Source: Syntrophaceae bacterium UBA2192
Lineage (GTDB): Bacteria; Desulfobacterota; Syntrophia; Syntrophales; UBA2192
Length of the DNA: 13,619 nucleotides
Assembly: GCA_002327315.1 (NCBI GenBank)
Contig: DCVI01000077.1
Location: 12,968 to 26,586 of the forward strand
Direction: 5' to 3'
The notes beneath the pieces are model-generated. The model was not told the DNA's origin, did no database searches, and saw only the letters and a list, made by a program, of their open reading frames with translations. How positions within the stretch are numbered: the stretch's first letter is position 1; the number at the start of each line of letters is the position of its first letter. The position numbers were made by a program, and so were the translations under genes. This document shows, in pieces, positions 1 through 7,999 of the stretch.

Positions 1-309
1 TCGGTTTCCAAGTGGACGATGGCTGCCGGCACGGAAGTCACATCAAAGGAGAAATACGAGCGCTGCGCCAAGGTGGCGGGAGAAGTCGTCTTCACCGTCG
101 TGACTGCGCTCAACGAATTCTTCGCGGGAAGCTGGAAACCGGCCAAATGGCAGCCTTCGAAAGACATCGCCCACTGTGTCCAGTGCCACGGTCCGGAAGG
201 CTATCTGGACTACAAGAGCGGCATGAACCACCAGCAGGGCCACATGGAATGCCGCCTCTGTCATACGGACCACGTGAAGGTGCTGCTGGACAGGAGGGCG
301 GGGAAATGA
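1..309 (+). CDS. c-type cytochrome, C-terminal part (5' end outside window), possibly split-Soret-like
   Basis: The frame is open from the first base, so these 102 codons are the end of a longer gene; the ATG at 19 is probably internal. Two heme c attachment motifs are visible, CVQCH and CRLCH, with extra histidines between and after them (GMNHQQGH, HTDH) that could be axial ligands. Two hemes near the C-terminus, preceded by a Cys-containing helical segment, recall the split-Soret di-heme cytochromes of sulfate reducers, but without the N-terminus that assignment is tentative. Heme c attachment implies a periplasmic location. The gene ends 46 bp before fdhA on the same strand, so co-transcription with the formate dehydrogenase is likely. 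A role as electron acceptor of that enzyme is inferred. The c-type cytochrome call is firm; the subfamily is not. Confidence 0.8.
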   Translation, partial: SVSKWTMAAGTEVTSKEKYERCAKVAGEVVFTVVTALNEFFAGSWKPAKWQPSKDIAHCVQCHGPEGYLDYKSGMNHQQGHMECRLCHTDHVKVLLDRRAGK

Positions 310-355
310 CGAGAGCGAGGAAACACTCTTCGGAATCGGAAAGAGGAGGCAAGGT

Positions 356-3300
356 ATGAAGATCAACCGTAGATCGTTTCTCAAACTTTCGGGAGCCACG
401 GCTGGGACGTTCATGATGGGCGGGTTGGGCTTCGACCTGTCTCCGGTAAAAGCCTATGCCCGGGAGTTGCGGATAAAAAAAGGAAAAGAGACCACGACCA
501 TCTGCTGTTACTGTTCGGTCGGGTGCGGGATTCTCGTGCACACCCTCGAGGGAAAGGTGATCAACGCCGAGGGAGACCCCGATCACCCCGTAAACGAGGG
601 CTCGCTCTGCTCGAAAGGCTCGACGATTTCCCAGATGGCTACAAACGAGAGCCGTCTGCGCAAGCCGCTCTACCGGGCGCCGGGTGCGAAGGCGTGGAAA
701 GAGGTCGAGTGGGACTGGGCGCTGGATCGGGTCGCCCGCCGCATCAAGGACACCCGCGACAGGACCTTCAAACCGACGGTTCGAACGACGGTACGGGAGA
801 AATTCGCGGCGGAGTCAGCCGAAGAATCGGGCCTGTACCGCGAGACGTTTGCCGATGTGGAGAAGGAGTTCGTCGTGAACAGGGCCGAAGGCATTGCCCA
901 TGTGGGAAGCGCGGCCCTCGACAATGAAGAATGCTATCTCGTGCAGAAGCTGGTCCGCTCCTGGGGGCTGGTGCATGTCGAACACCAGGCCCGGCTCTGA
1001 CACTCCGCCACCGTAGCGGCTCTGGGAGAGTCGTTCGGCCGCGGCGCGATGACGAATCACTGGGGCGACCTGAAGAATGCCGACACCATCCTCGTCATGG
1101 GTTGCAACCCCGCGTCGAATCACCCCATTTCGATGAGGTGGATCATGAAAGCGAAGCAGCGGGGCGGGAAGCTCATCTGCGTGGATCCCCGGTTCACGCA
1201 GACGGCTGCGGTAGCGGATCTCTACGCGCCCATCCGTTCCGGAACCGACATCGCCTTCCTCGGGGGGATGATCAACTACATCCTGGAAAGAAACCTCTTT
1301 TTCAAGGACTACGTGGTCCAGTACACGGATGCACCGTTCCTCGTCCATCCGGATTTCAAAATGCCGGGCGACCTTGACGGCGTCTTCTCCGGCTACAACG
1401 AAAAGGACACGAAATACGACAGGAAGACCTGGGCCTACCAGCTCGACGAAAAGGGCGTCCCCCGAAAGGATCCGACCCTGAAAGATCCGAACTGCGTGTT
1501 CCACCTACTGAAGAAGCACTATTCCCGTTACACGCTCGACACCGTCACCCGGATCACAGGCACGCCGAAGGACAAATGCGAAGCGGTTTACAGCGCCATC
1601 GGATCGACGGGCAAGCCGGACAGGGTGGCCACGGGCTGTTACGCCATGGGCTGGACGCAGCATACGGTGGGCGTGCAGAACATCCGGGCTTTCACCATCA
1701 TCCAGCTTCTGCTTGGAAACATGGGGTTGGCAGGCGGGGGCGTGAACGCTCTCCGCGGGGAAGGAAACGTCCAGGGCTCCACGGATCATGGGCTGCTCTT
1801 CCACATCTGGACAGGGTACAACCCGACGCCGACGGCTTCGGTGTCGACACTCAAGGAATACAACGAAAAATTCACCCCCACCGCCAAAGAGCCGAAGAGC
1901 GTCAACTGGTGGGGCAACAGGCCGAAATACATCGCCAGCTACCTCAAGGCCATCTATGGGGATAATGCGACAAAGGAAAACGACTTCGGCTATGCGTTGC
2001 TCCCCAAACTGGACGACGGAATGAATGCATCGTGGCTCGCCCTTTTCGCCCGGATGTATCGGGATCAATTCGAAGGGTTCTTTGCCTGGGGGATGAACCC
2101 CGCCTGTTCCAGTCCCGGCGCAGGCAAGGTACGGGAGGCACTCGGGAAGCTGAAGTGGATGGTCAACGTCAACCTCTACGACAATGAAACGGCTTCCTTC
2201 TGGAGAGGGCCGGGCATGAAGCCCGAGCAGATCCAGACCGAGGTGTTCCTGCTGCCCTGCTGCTCCTCGATCGAGAAGGAAGGCAGTATCTCGAATTCCA
2301 GCCGCCTCGTGCAGTGGCGATACAAGGCCATCGAGCCTGTCGGCCGGTCCATGCCCGATGCAGAGATCCTGAACGAGCTGTATTTCCGGGTGAAGAAACT
2401 CTACGAGAAGGAGAAAGGCGCTTTTCCCGATCCGATCCTGAAGCTCACCTGGGATTACGGGGAAAAGGACCGGAACGGCAAAATCAAGCACCTCGACATC
2501 CACAAGGTGGCCATGGAGATCAACGGCTACTACCAGGAAGACGTCTACGACAAGACGGTCAACCCTCCCAAGCTCATCGGCAGGAAGGGCGACCTGGTCC
2601 CGAACTTCGTGAGTCTGCGAAACGACGGATCGACATCGAGCGGCAACTGGCTCTACTGCGGGAGCTACACCCTGAAAGACGGGAAACCCGTCAACATGAT
2701 GGCACGCAGGGGCAAGGAGGACCCGACAGGACTCGGCCTGCATCCGAACTGGGCTTGGGCCTGGCCGCTCAACAGGAGAATCATCTATAACCGCGCCTCC
2801 GTCGACCCCAACGGCAATCCCTGGGACCCGAACCGGGCGGTGATCCGATGGAAACCGGCGAACACCGTAACCGGCGCACCGGCCCGATGGGAAGGCGATA
2901 TCCCCGACGGGCCGGCCCCGCCGCTGGCAGAGAAGGACGGGAAACTGCCCTTCATCATGAAACCGCTGGGCGTCGGGACCATTTTCGGTGCGGGGCTGGG
3001 CGACGGCCCATTCCCCGAGCATTACGAGCCCCTGGAGAGCCCGGTGGTTTCAAACCCGATGTCGAAAAAGCACCGGGTGAACCCGACGATCCCGATGGCG
3101 AGACTGCAGGCCATGGCGAAAGACCCGTCCTTCCTGTTCTCGTTCGATTACGAACGGTACCCCATCGTGGCAACCACGTACCGGGTAAGCGAGCACTGGC
3201 AGACCGGTGTCATGACCCGACACCTTCCGTGGCTGCTGGAGATGCAGCCCCAGATGTTCATTGAAATGAGCCTGGAGCTGGCCGCGGAGAAGGGGATTCG

Positions 3301-3598
3301 GAACGGCGACACGGTGGCGGTGACGTCCGCCAGGGGCGAGCTGTCAGGCGTTGCGATCGTGACGGATCGCTTCAGATCGTTCAAGGTCATGGACACGACG
3401 ATTCACCAGGTTGGGATGCCGTGGTGCTTCGGGTGGCAGTACCCTGCTGACGGCAGCGGGGGGGACAGCGCAAATCTTCTCATTCCGTTCATGGGCGACC
3501 CGAACACGCTCATCCCTGAATCCAAGGCCTTCATGGTCAATATCCGCAAGATTGCAGGCCAGCGCTCGGCAATGCAGAACGAGAGGGGGCAGTCATGA
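356..3598 (+). CDS. fdhA: Formate dehydrogenase catalytic subunit, selenocysteine-containing, Tat-exported (read through UGA at 998-1000)
   Basis: Catalytic Mo/W-bis-MGD subunit of a periplasmic formate dehydrogenase, oxidising formate to CO2 or running in reverse. The product is 1080 residues if UGA 998-1000 is read as selenocysteine (residue 215). Translation on both sides matches FdnG/FdhA without a gap: VEHQARL-Sec-HSATVAALGESFGRGAMTNHW, against an equivalent NQAR-V-Sec-H region in E. coli FdnG. A twin-arginine signal is at residues 5-11 (RRSFLKL). The N-terminal [4Fe-4S] motif is C50-x2-C53-x3-C57-x27-C85. The molybdopterin oxidoreductase core follows, and a dinucleotide-binding domain lies around 930-1065. 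The start at 356 has AGGAGG at 344-349 with 6-nt spacing. The stop overlaps the fdhB start (ATGA). At 1080 residues it is somewhat longer than E. coli FdnG (about 1015). Whether the metal is Mo or W cannot be read from the sequence. Confidence 0.96.
998..1000 (+). other. In-frame UGA selenocysteine codon
   Basis: The codon sits exactly where formate dehydrogenases carry their active-site Sec or Cys, followed by the conserved His (216). The reading frame continues uninterrupted for another 865 codons of clear FdhA sequence. The organism must therefore carry selAB, selC and selD elsewhere, which is an inference. Confidence 0.94.
1011..1038 (+). promoter_or_regulatory. Candidate bacterial SECIS stem-loop inside fdhA
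   Basis: Pairs that can form: 1011-1013 with 1036-1038, then a single unpaired U1014, then 1015-1023 with 1027-1035 (two G-U pairs), closed by a GGG loop at 1024-1026. The loop begins 23 nt after the UGA and its first two bases are G, matching the general bacterial SECIS description. U1014 is the 17th base counted from the U of UGA, the same place as the functionally important bulged U17 of the E. coli fdhF element. Paired by eye only; no folding energy was computed. Confidence 0.72.
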
Positions 3599-4335
3599 TC
3601 GCACGAAAATCCTTTTTCATCGACACGACGAAGTGCACGGGATGCCGTGGGTGCCAGGCGGCCTGCAAGCAGTGGAATCAGAACCCGGCGACGAAGACGC
3701 GCCAGCAGGGAATGTACCAGAACCCGCCGGATCTTTCGACGGCGACATTCAAACTGGTGAGATTCAGCAGCGGGACGGGCCCGTCAGGAGACCCGGAGTG
3801 GTATTTCTTCCCCGACCAGTGCAGGCACTGCATCTACCCGCCCTGCAAAATGGCAGCCGATGAGAAGGCGCCGGGGTCTGTGATTCTCGATGTTCAGACG
3901 CGGGCTGTCATCTACGATCCTGCGGTAAAGGTATCGCCGGAAGCGTTCAAGGCCATCCGCGCAATATGCCCTTTCGATATCCCTCGGTATGATGAGAAGA
4001 GTGGCCGCATGGCGAAGTGCACCATGTGCGTCGACCGGGTCAGCGAGGGGATGCTTCCGGCCTGCGTCAAGACCTGTCCTACGGGAGCGATGCAGTTCGG
4101 GGACCGGGGCACGATCCGCAAGATGGCTGAAGAGAGGCTGGACGAAGTGAGGAAAATCTACGGGAGAGCCTCGCTGGTCGTTCCCGAGGCTGTCCGGGTC
4201 ATCTTTCTTCTCAAGGACTATCCCGAGAAGTATTACGAGTATGCCGCAACCGAAGATGTAAGGGGGATCACCCGGAAGACGGCATTGAAGCAGCTCCTTC
4301 ATCCTTTTGCCGCCGTGGAGGAGTGGATCGGGTGA
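3595..4335 (+). CDS. fdhB: Formate dehydrogenase iron-sulfur subunit, three-cluster soluble type
   Basis: Electron-transfer subunit of 246 residues, partner of FdhA, start codon overlapping the fdhA stop by 4 bp. It belongs to the 4Fe-4S dicluster family. Cysteines fall in groups C14-x2-C17-x2-C20-x3-C24, C76-x2-C79-x4-C84, a lone C125 (ICPFDIPR), and C142-x2-C145-x11-C157-x3-C161. The classic four-motif layout has 16 cysteines. Here the last Cys of motif II and the first three of motif III are absent; in the family these four bind one and the same cluster, so three clusters remain. There is no C-terminal hydrophobic anchor, unlike E. coli FdnH. This resembles the soluble periplasmic FdhAB of Desulfovibrio. 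It has no signal peptide of its own, so export by riding with FdhA through Tat is inferred. Confidence 0.95.
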   Translation: MIARKSFFIDTTKCTGCRGCQAACKQWNQNPATKTRQQGMYQNPPDLSTATFKLVRFSSGTGPSGDPEWYFFPDQCRHCIYPPCKMAADEKAPGSVILDVQTRAVIYDPAVKVSPEAFKAIRAICPFDIPRYDEKSGRMAKCTMCVDRVSEGMLPACVKTCPTGAMQFGDRGTIRKMAEERLDEVRKIYGRASLVVPEAVRVIFLLKDYPEKYYEYAATEDVRGITRKTALKQLLHPFAAVEEWIG

Positions 4336-4441
4336 GGCAAGTGTAACCCGGATTCCCTCTTGCAACTCGATACTGCGGGACATGAGACAGAATAAAACAG
4401 GGCACTCTTGAAACAAGAACGGGAACGAGTAAAGGAAAAGG

Positions 4442-4492
4442 GCTCTGTCCTCAACCCGTGGAGCACCTGAAAAATGAAAGAACGGTTTGAGG
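4442..4492 (+). repeat. Dispersed leader repeat, copy A, with hairpin-forming arms
   Basis: Bases 4442-4483 match 6070-6111 at 35 of 42 positions (about 83%), six of the seven differences being transitions. Arms CCTCAACC (4449-4456) and GGTTTGAGG (4484-4492) can pair with one bulged T and a 27-nt loop. The 3' arm runs into the GGGGAG ribosome-binding site (4491-4496) of the porin gene, so folding could mask it. Function unknown; the effect on translation is inferred. Confidence 0.6.
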
Positions 4493-4503
4493 GGAGAAAG
4501 TAG

Positions 4504-5976
4504 GTGAAAGGATTTGGCAATTGTATTTTGACCCTGGGAGCGATTCTCCTATCCATCACCCCTGTGATGCCGCGCCGGCGCGGAGATCGTGGAGTTCCCC
4601 ACGCGGATGACTGCATGCACAACGTCAACCACAGGCTGAGCGGCGAAGCCCGTCTCGCGGCCGCGCTCTGTCGCCTCACGCACGGCACGGCCCTGCTCAT
4701 CGTTGCATTGCTGCTGTCGGCTTTGGCGATGCCTTCGGCATTCGGGCAGTCTTCCGCTCCGCCAGACAGTCCATCGCCCCCCGTCGTGAAAACCTCGGAG
4801 TCTTCGCCATCGCCCGCCACGGGGGATTTGCTGACGCGTTCTCAGCTCACGGGAGATTGGGGGGGATTACGCTCAAACCTTGCCGACAAGGGCGTGACCT
4901 TCGATCTCAGGTACACCGCGATTCTGCAAGGATTGGTGTCAGGGACCGGGGACAAGAATTCCGACTTAGGAGGCAAAGTCGACGCATTCGTCAACCTGGA
5001 CAGCGGTAAGATGGGTCTCTGGGAAGGCGGCGGTTTTCGCTCGCATTTCGAGTATCGCCATGGCGGCGCACCATCCGGTTACGGCGGCGCGATCTTTGCC
5101 ACCAATACCGCGATGTACTGGCCCGTGGAGGCCCCGGGGGAACCGGTGGCGACGTCGCTCTACTTCACCCAGAAGCTGGGCGATCGAAGCAACATCGCGC
5201 TCGGCAAATTCAATCCCGAAGACTTGCTCGCAACAGACAACTTCTTCGGCGGTTGGGGCATCGACCGTTTCATGAACATCATCTTCGCCGCGCCGCCGAG
5301 CGGACTCATCCCCGTCGTGTTCATGGGAGCGGTTGCCGGCATCAGGAGTGAGCCTGTCTCCTGGACCATCATGGTCTTCGATCCCAAAGACCGCACCCTC
5401 GACTACTTTCCGGGTGATCTGTTCGCAACAGGCGTGAACTTCTCCGTGACGGGTGCACACGCCGCGACGCTGGACGGGCGCAAGACCACCTACGCGGTCA
5501 CTGCCAACTACAGCACGGCAGAAAGCACGGATTTCTCCGCATTGCAGCCCGGCTTCGCGACATCGAACAAGAAGGGTTCCTACAACGTCGCTTTTCAGTT
5601 CACCCACAACCTGCAAGAGAGCACGGAGCTTCCGAATGCCAACTGGGGGTTCACCTTCAAGGCGGCCATCGCCGACGGCAACCCCAACTATGTGCAGTCA
5701 TCGGTGATCCTCGGGATCGGCGGCAGAGCGCTGTTCTTCGGACGGCCCCTGGACAGTTTCGGTCTGGGCGCATTCCGCTACAACCTCAGCGACGTGCTTC
5801 AAAGTTCCCTGGCACCCTTCACCAAGTTCAGCGACGAGTCGGGCATCGAAGCCTTCTACAGCTATGCCGTGACGCCCTGGCTTTATATCGGGGCGGACAT
5901 TCAATACATCGCACCGGCCTCCGGCAGCTTTCAGAATGCCCTGATCGCTGCCCTGAGGACTCAGATCCGGTTCTAG
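4504..5976 (+). CDS. OprB-family (carbohydrate-selective type) outer-membrane porin
   Basis: Outer-membrane beta-barrel channel of 490 residues from the GTG at 4504. The N-terminal signature LTGDWGGLRSNLADKGVTFDLRY (residues 115-137) is characteristic of the OprB family. Repeated amphipathic strands follow, and the chain ends in Arg-Phe, the usual C-terminal aromatic for barrel insertion. The substrate cannot be told. The start is uncertain: GTG 4504 has a good Shine-Dalgarno (GGGGAG, 7-nt spacing), but it gives a first hydrophobic stretch (residues 1-22), an Arg-rich polar stretch, and then a second, convincing signal sequence (residues about 60-81, cut near AFG/Q). The ATG at 4615 (residue 38) would give only the second one but lacks a ribosome-binding site. 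A 14-bp perfect palindrome (4570-4583) lies in the doubtful extension. The gene stands alone between two intergenic stretches. Confidence 0.85.
   Translation: MKGFGNCILTLGAILLSITPVMPRRRGDRGVPHADDCMHNVNHRLSGEARLAAALCRLTHGTALLIVALLLSALAMPSAFGQSSAPPDSPSPPVVKTSESSPSPATGDLLTRSQLTGDWGGLRSNLADKGVTFDLRYTAILQGLVSGTGDKNSDLGGKVDAFVNLDSGKMGLWEGGGFRSHFEYRHGGAPSGYGGAIFATNTAMYWPVEAPGEPVATSLYFTQKLGDRSNIALGKFNPEDLLATDNFFGGWGIDRFMNIIFAAPPSGLIPVVFMGAVAGIRSEPVSWTIMVFDPKDRTLDYFPGDLFATGVNFSVTGAHAATLDGRKTTYAVTANYSTAESTDFSALQPGFATSNKKGSYNVAFQFTHNLQESTELPNANWGFTFKAAIADGNPNYVQSSVILGIGGRALFFGRPLDSFGLGAFRYNLSDVLQSSLAPFTKFSDESGIEAFYSYAVTPWLYIGADIQYIAPASGSFQNALIAALRTQIRF
4570..4583 (+). repeat. 14-bp perfect palindrome in the porin 5' region
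   Basis: CCGCGCCGGCGCGG equals its own reverse complement. It encodes the Arg-rich stretch between the two hydrophobic segments at the porin N-terminus, in the part whose coding status is doubtful. It could be an operator or simply chance in GC-rich DNA. Confidence 0.35.
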
Positions 5977-6022
5977 GCGGATAGGGGAATCAGCGCTATC
6001 GAAGGACGGTAGCACAGGTCGA

Positions 6023-6047
6023 CGCGACCCTGCATCTTGATGTCGCG
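6023..6047 (+). repeat. Inverted repeat between porin and reductase genes
   Basis: CGCGAC (6023-6028) pairs with GTCGCG (6042-6047) around a 13-nt loop, 47 bp after the porin stop. No T-run follows, so it is not a canonical intrinsic terminator; it could still be a transcript 3'-end structure. The rest of the 242-bp intergenic stretch holds the second leader repeat and no gene I can see. Confidence 0.35.
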
Positions 6048-6069
6048 GCCGTCGAAAAGGGGTATGAGA

Positions 6070-6121
6070 GATCTGCCCTCAACTCATGGAATACCTGAAG
6101 AATGAAAGAACAGTCGATGGG
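6070..6121 (+). repeat. Dispersed leader repeat, copy B, with hairpin-forming arms
   Basis: Second copy of the element at 4442-4492, in the same orientation relative to the gene behind it. The arms 6076-6084 and 6112-6121 pair as 3+2+3 with one bulge and one A-C mismatch, again with a 27-nt loop. The innermost pair is U-A here and C-G in copy A, a compensated change. It ends 97 bp before the CoA-disulfide reductase start. Function unknown. Confidence 0.6.
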
Positions 6122-6218
6122 AAAGGAATCTATCTCGATCCGATTCAACGCCGTGACGCGGGCGAAACGGACCCATTCGGCTCGGTGCTCCAGTAAATAT
6201 TGAATAAGGAGAAAAATC

Positions 6219-7913
6219 ATGAAAGTCATCATCGTTGGCGGAGTGGCAGGAGGGGCGTCGTGTGCGGCTCGCCTGCGCAGGCTGGATGAAAAGGCGGAAA
6301 TCGTCATGGTTGAACGAGGACCCTATGTCTCATACGCGAACTGCGGGTTGCCCTACCACGTGGGCGACGTGATCCCAAAAGAGTCGAGCCTCCTTGTCGC
6401 AACGGAAAACACATTCCGCTCGCAGTTCGCCGTCGATGCGAGAACGTGCTGCGAGGCCATCAAGATCTCACCGGACAAGAAGACCATTGACCTGCGCAAT
6501 GTCGCAACCGGCGAGGTGACGATCGAATCCTACGATAAGCTGGTGCTGTCGCCCGGGGCTGTCACCATCCGTCCGCCCCTGCCCGGCATCGACCTCCCGG
6601 GGATCTTCCAGGTCAGGACCGTGCCGGACGCGAGGGCGATCCGGGAGTGGATCGAGCGCGGGTCGCTGTTTCTCGCCGGAATGGACAAATACTCCGGCTT
6701 CCAGACGGTAAAGCCCAAGACGCGCGCCGTGGTCATCGGGGGCGGGTTCATCGGCCTCGAGACTGCGGAGAACCTCGTGCATCGCGGGTTCGACGTCACC
6801 CTCGTCGAGATGCTCGACCAGGTCCTGGCGCCGCTCGATCAGGAAATGGCGCGCATCGTAGAGGGCTACGTGGAGCGGCATGGCCTCCGCCTGGCACTCA
6901 ACGACGGGGTGTCCGGGTTCAGGCAGGCCGCAAACGGCGTCATCGATGTAGAGACAAAGTCCGGAAAGACATATCCGGCCGACGTAGTGATCATCTCTCT
7001 CGGCGTGCGACCGGACACCGCCCTGGCGAAGACGGCCAGCCTCGAGATCGGGGAGCGCGGAGGCATCCGCGTCGACGATCAGATGCGCACGAGCGACCCG
7101 GACATCTTTGCCGTCGGCGACGCCATCGAGGTCAAGGACTACGTCACGGGCCAGTGGAGCCTCATCGCGCTCGCCGGGCCGGCGAACCGGCAGGGCCGCA
7201 TCGCGGCCGACGTCATCGCCGGGCGCGACTCCCGCTTCCGCGGCACCCAGGGCACCTCGATCATCGGGCTCTTCGGTGCGGCGGCGGCGTGGACCGGCGC
7301 AAGCGAAAAGACGCTCAACCGGGTCGGCGACAAGGATTTCGAGAAGATCTACCTCTACCCGAATTCACACGCGGGGTACTACCCCGGGGCGCGGCCGATC
7401 GCGATGAAAGTACTCTTCCGGAAATCAGACGGACGCCTTCTCGGCGCGCAGGCGCTGGGCGAGGATAACGTAGACAAGCGCATCAGCGCGCTCGCCATGG
7501 CGATCCAGATGGGCGCAACGATCTACGACCTCGAGGAAGCGGAGCTGTGCTACTCGCCCCAGTTCGGAAGTGCGAAGGACCCGGTCAACTTCGCCGGAAT
7601 GATAGCAGCCGGCGTCCTGCGCGGCGACATGCCGATCGGTCACTGGGATTCCGCAGGGAAGGGATGCCTCCTCGACGTGCGCGAGCCCTTTGAACTGGCT
7701 GTGGAGACTGCGCAGGGCGCGGTCAACATCCCGTTGGGCCAGCTCCGGGAGCGGCTGAACGAGCTGCCCCGCGACCGGGAGATCCTGGTCATCTGCCGGT
7801 CCGGTCAGCGCGCCTACTACGCGACGCGCATGCTGCTGCAGAACGGGTTCAATGCGCGAACGCTCTCCGGGGGCATGCTGTCACGTTATCACCTCCAACT
7901 CCTGGTGAATTGA
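6219..7913 (+). CDS. CoA-disulfide reductase with C-terminal rhodanese domain (CoADR-Rhd; NAD(P)H persulfide/polysulfide reductase type)
   Basis: FAD-dependent disulfide reductase fused to a single rhodanese domain, 564 residues, the length expected for the fusion family. FAD-binding GGVAGGASCAARLRR is at residues 7-21. The active-site Cys is C42 in SYANCGLPYHVG. The NAD(P)H-binding motif is VVIGGGFIGLE at 171-181, with a second FAD contact near 294 (DIFAVGDAI) and a dimerisation domain at about 330-450. The rhodanese domain covers about 475-560 and has its active-site loop CRSGQRA beginning at C526. Characterised relatives reduce CoA disulfide, CoA persulfide or polysulfide, the rhodanese Cys handing sulfane sulfur to the reductase site. 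Cytoplasmic, no signal. The start has AAGGAG (6206-6211) with 7-nt spacing. It supports a role in sulfur or polysulfide reduction or thiol redox balance; which of these cannot be told here. Confidence 0.93.
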   Translation: MKVIIVGGVAGGASCAARLRRLDEKAEIVMVERGPYVSYANCGLPYHVGDVIPKESSLLVATENTFRSQFAVDARTCCEAIKISPDKKTIDLRNVATGEVTIESYDKLVLSPGAVTIRPPLPGIDLPGIFQVRTVPDARAIREWIERGSLFLAGMDKYSGFQTVKPKTRAVVIGGGFIGLETAENLVHRGFDVTLVEMLDQVLAPLDQEMARIVEGYVERHGLRLALNDGVSGFRQAANGVIDVETKSGKTYPADVVIISLGVRPDTALAKTASLEIGERGGIRVDDQMRTSDPDIFAVGDAIEVKDYVTGQWSLIALAGPANRQGRIAADVIAGRDSRFRGTQGTSIIGLFGAAAAWTGASEKTLNRVGDKDFEKIYLYPNSHAGYYPGARPIAMKVLFRKSDGRLLGAQALGEDNVDKRISALAMAIQMGATIYDLEEAELCYSPQFGSAKDPVNFAGMIAAGVLRGDMPIGHWDSAGKGCLLDVREPFELAVETAQGAVNIPLGQLRERLNELPRDREILVICRSGQRAYYATRMLLQNGFNARTLSGGMLSRYHLQLLVN

Positions 7914-7999
7914 AAGAATAAGGGGTTTCACGGGGCGAGAGGTGAGAGTGACACGGATCACCCTGCAGGGGTAACGATTTCACGGGAAGGACATGGACG

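Noticed and set aside
356..1000. A short Tat protein ending at the TGA, followed by a separate gene from 1049
   Set aside because: The TGA is the selenocysteine codon of fdhA; homology and frame continue through it, and there is no start signal for a second gene at 1049.
1003..1028. Alternative stem-loop (CTCC with GGAG, GCC with GGC) as the SECIS
   Set aside because: Its loop would begin only 11 nt after the UGA, closer than bacterial SECIS elements allow, and it is less continuous than the 1011-1038 stem.
1505..3022. Long open frame on the minus strand inside fdhA (505 codons)
   Set aside because: It lies fully antisense to a conserved enzyme gene, shows no recognisable domain, and such open antisense frames are expected in GC-rich coding DNA.
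4337..4363. GCAAG/CTTGC inverted repeat after fdhB as a terminator
   Set aside because: Only five pairs, a 17-nt loop and no T-run; too weak to call.
7926..7986. Direct repeat TTTCACGGG (7926-7934 and 7978-7986) before the membrane-protein gene
   Set aside because: Nine bases only, no partner structure and no conserved flank; probably chance.
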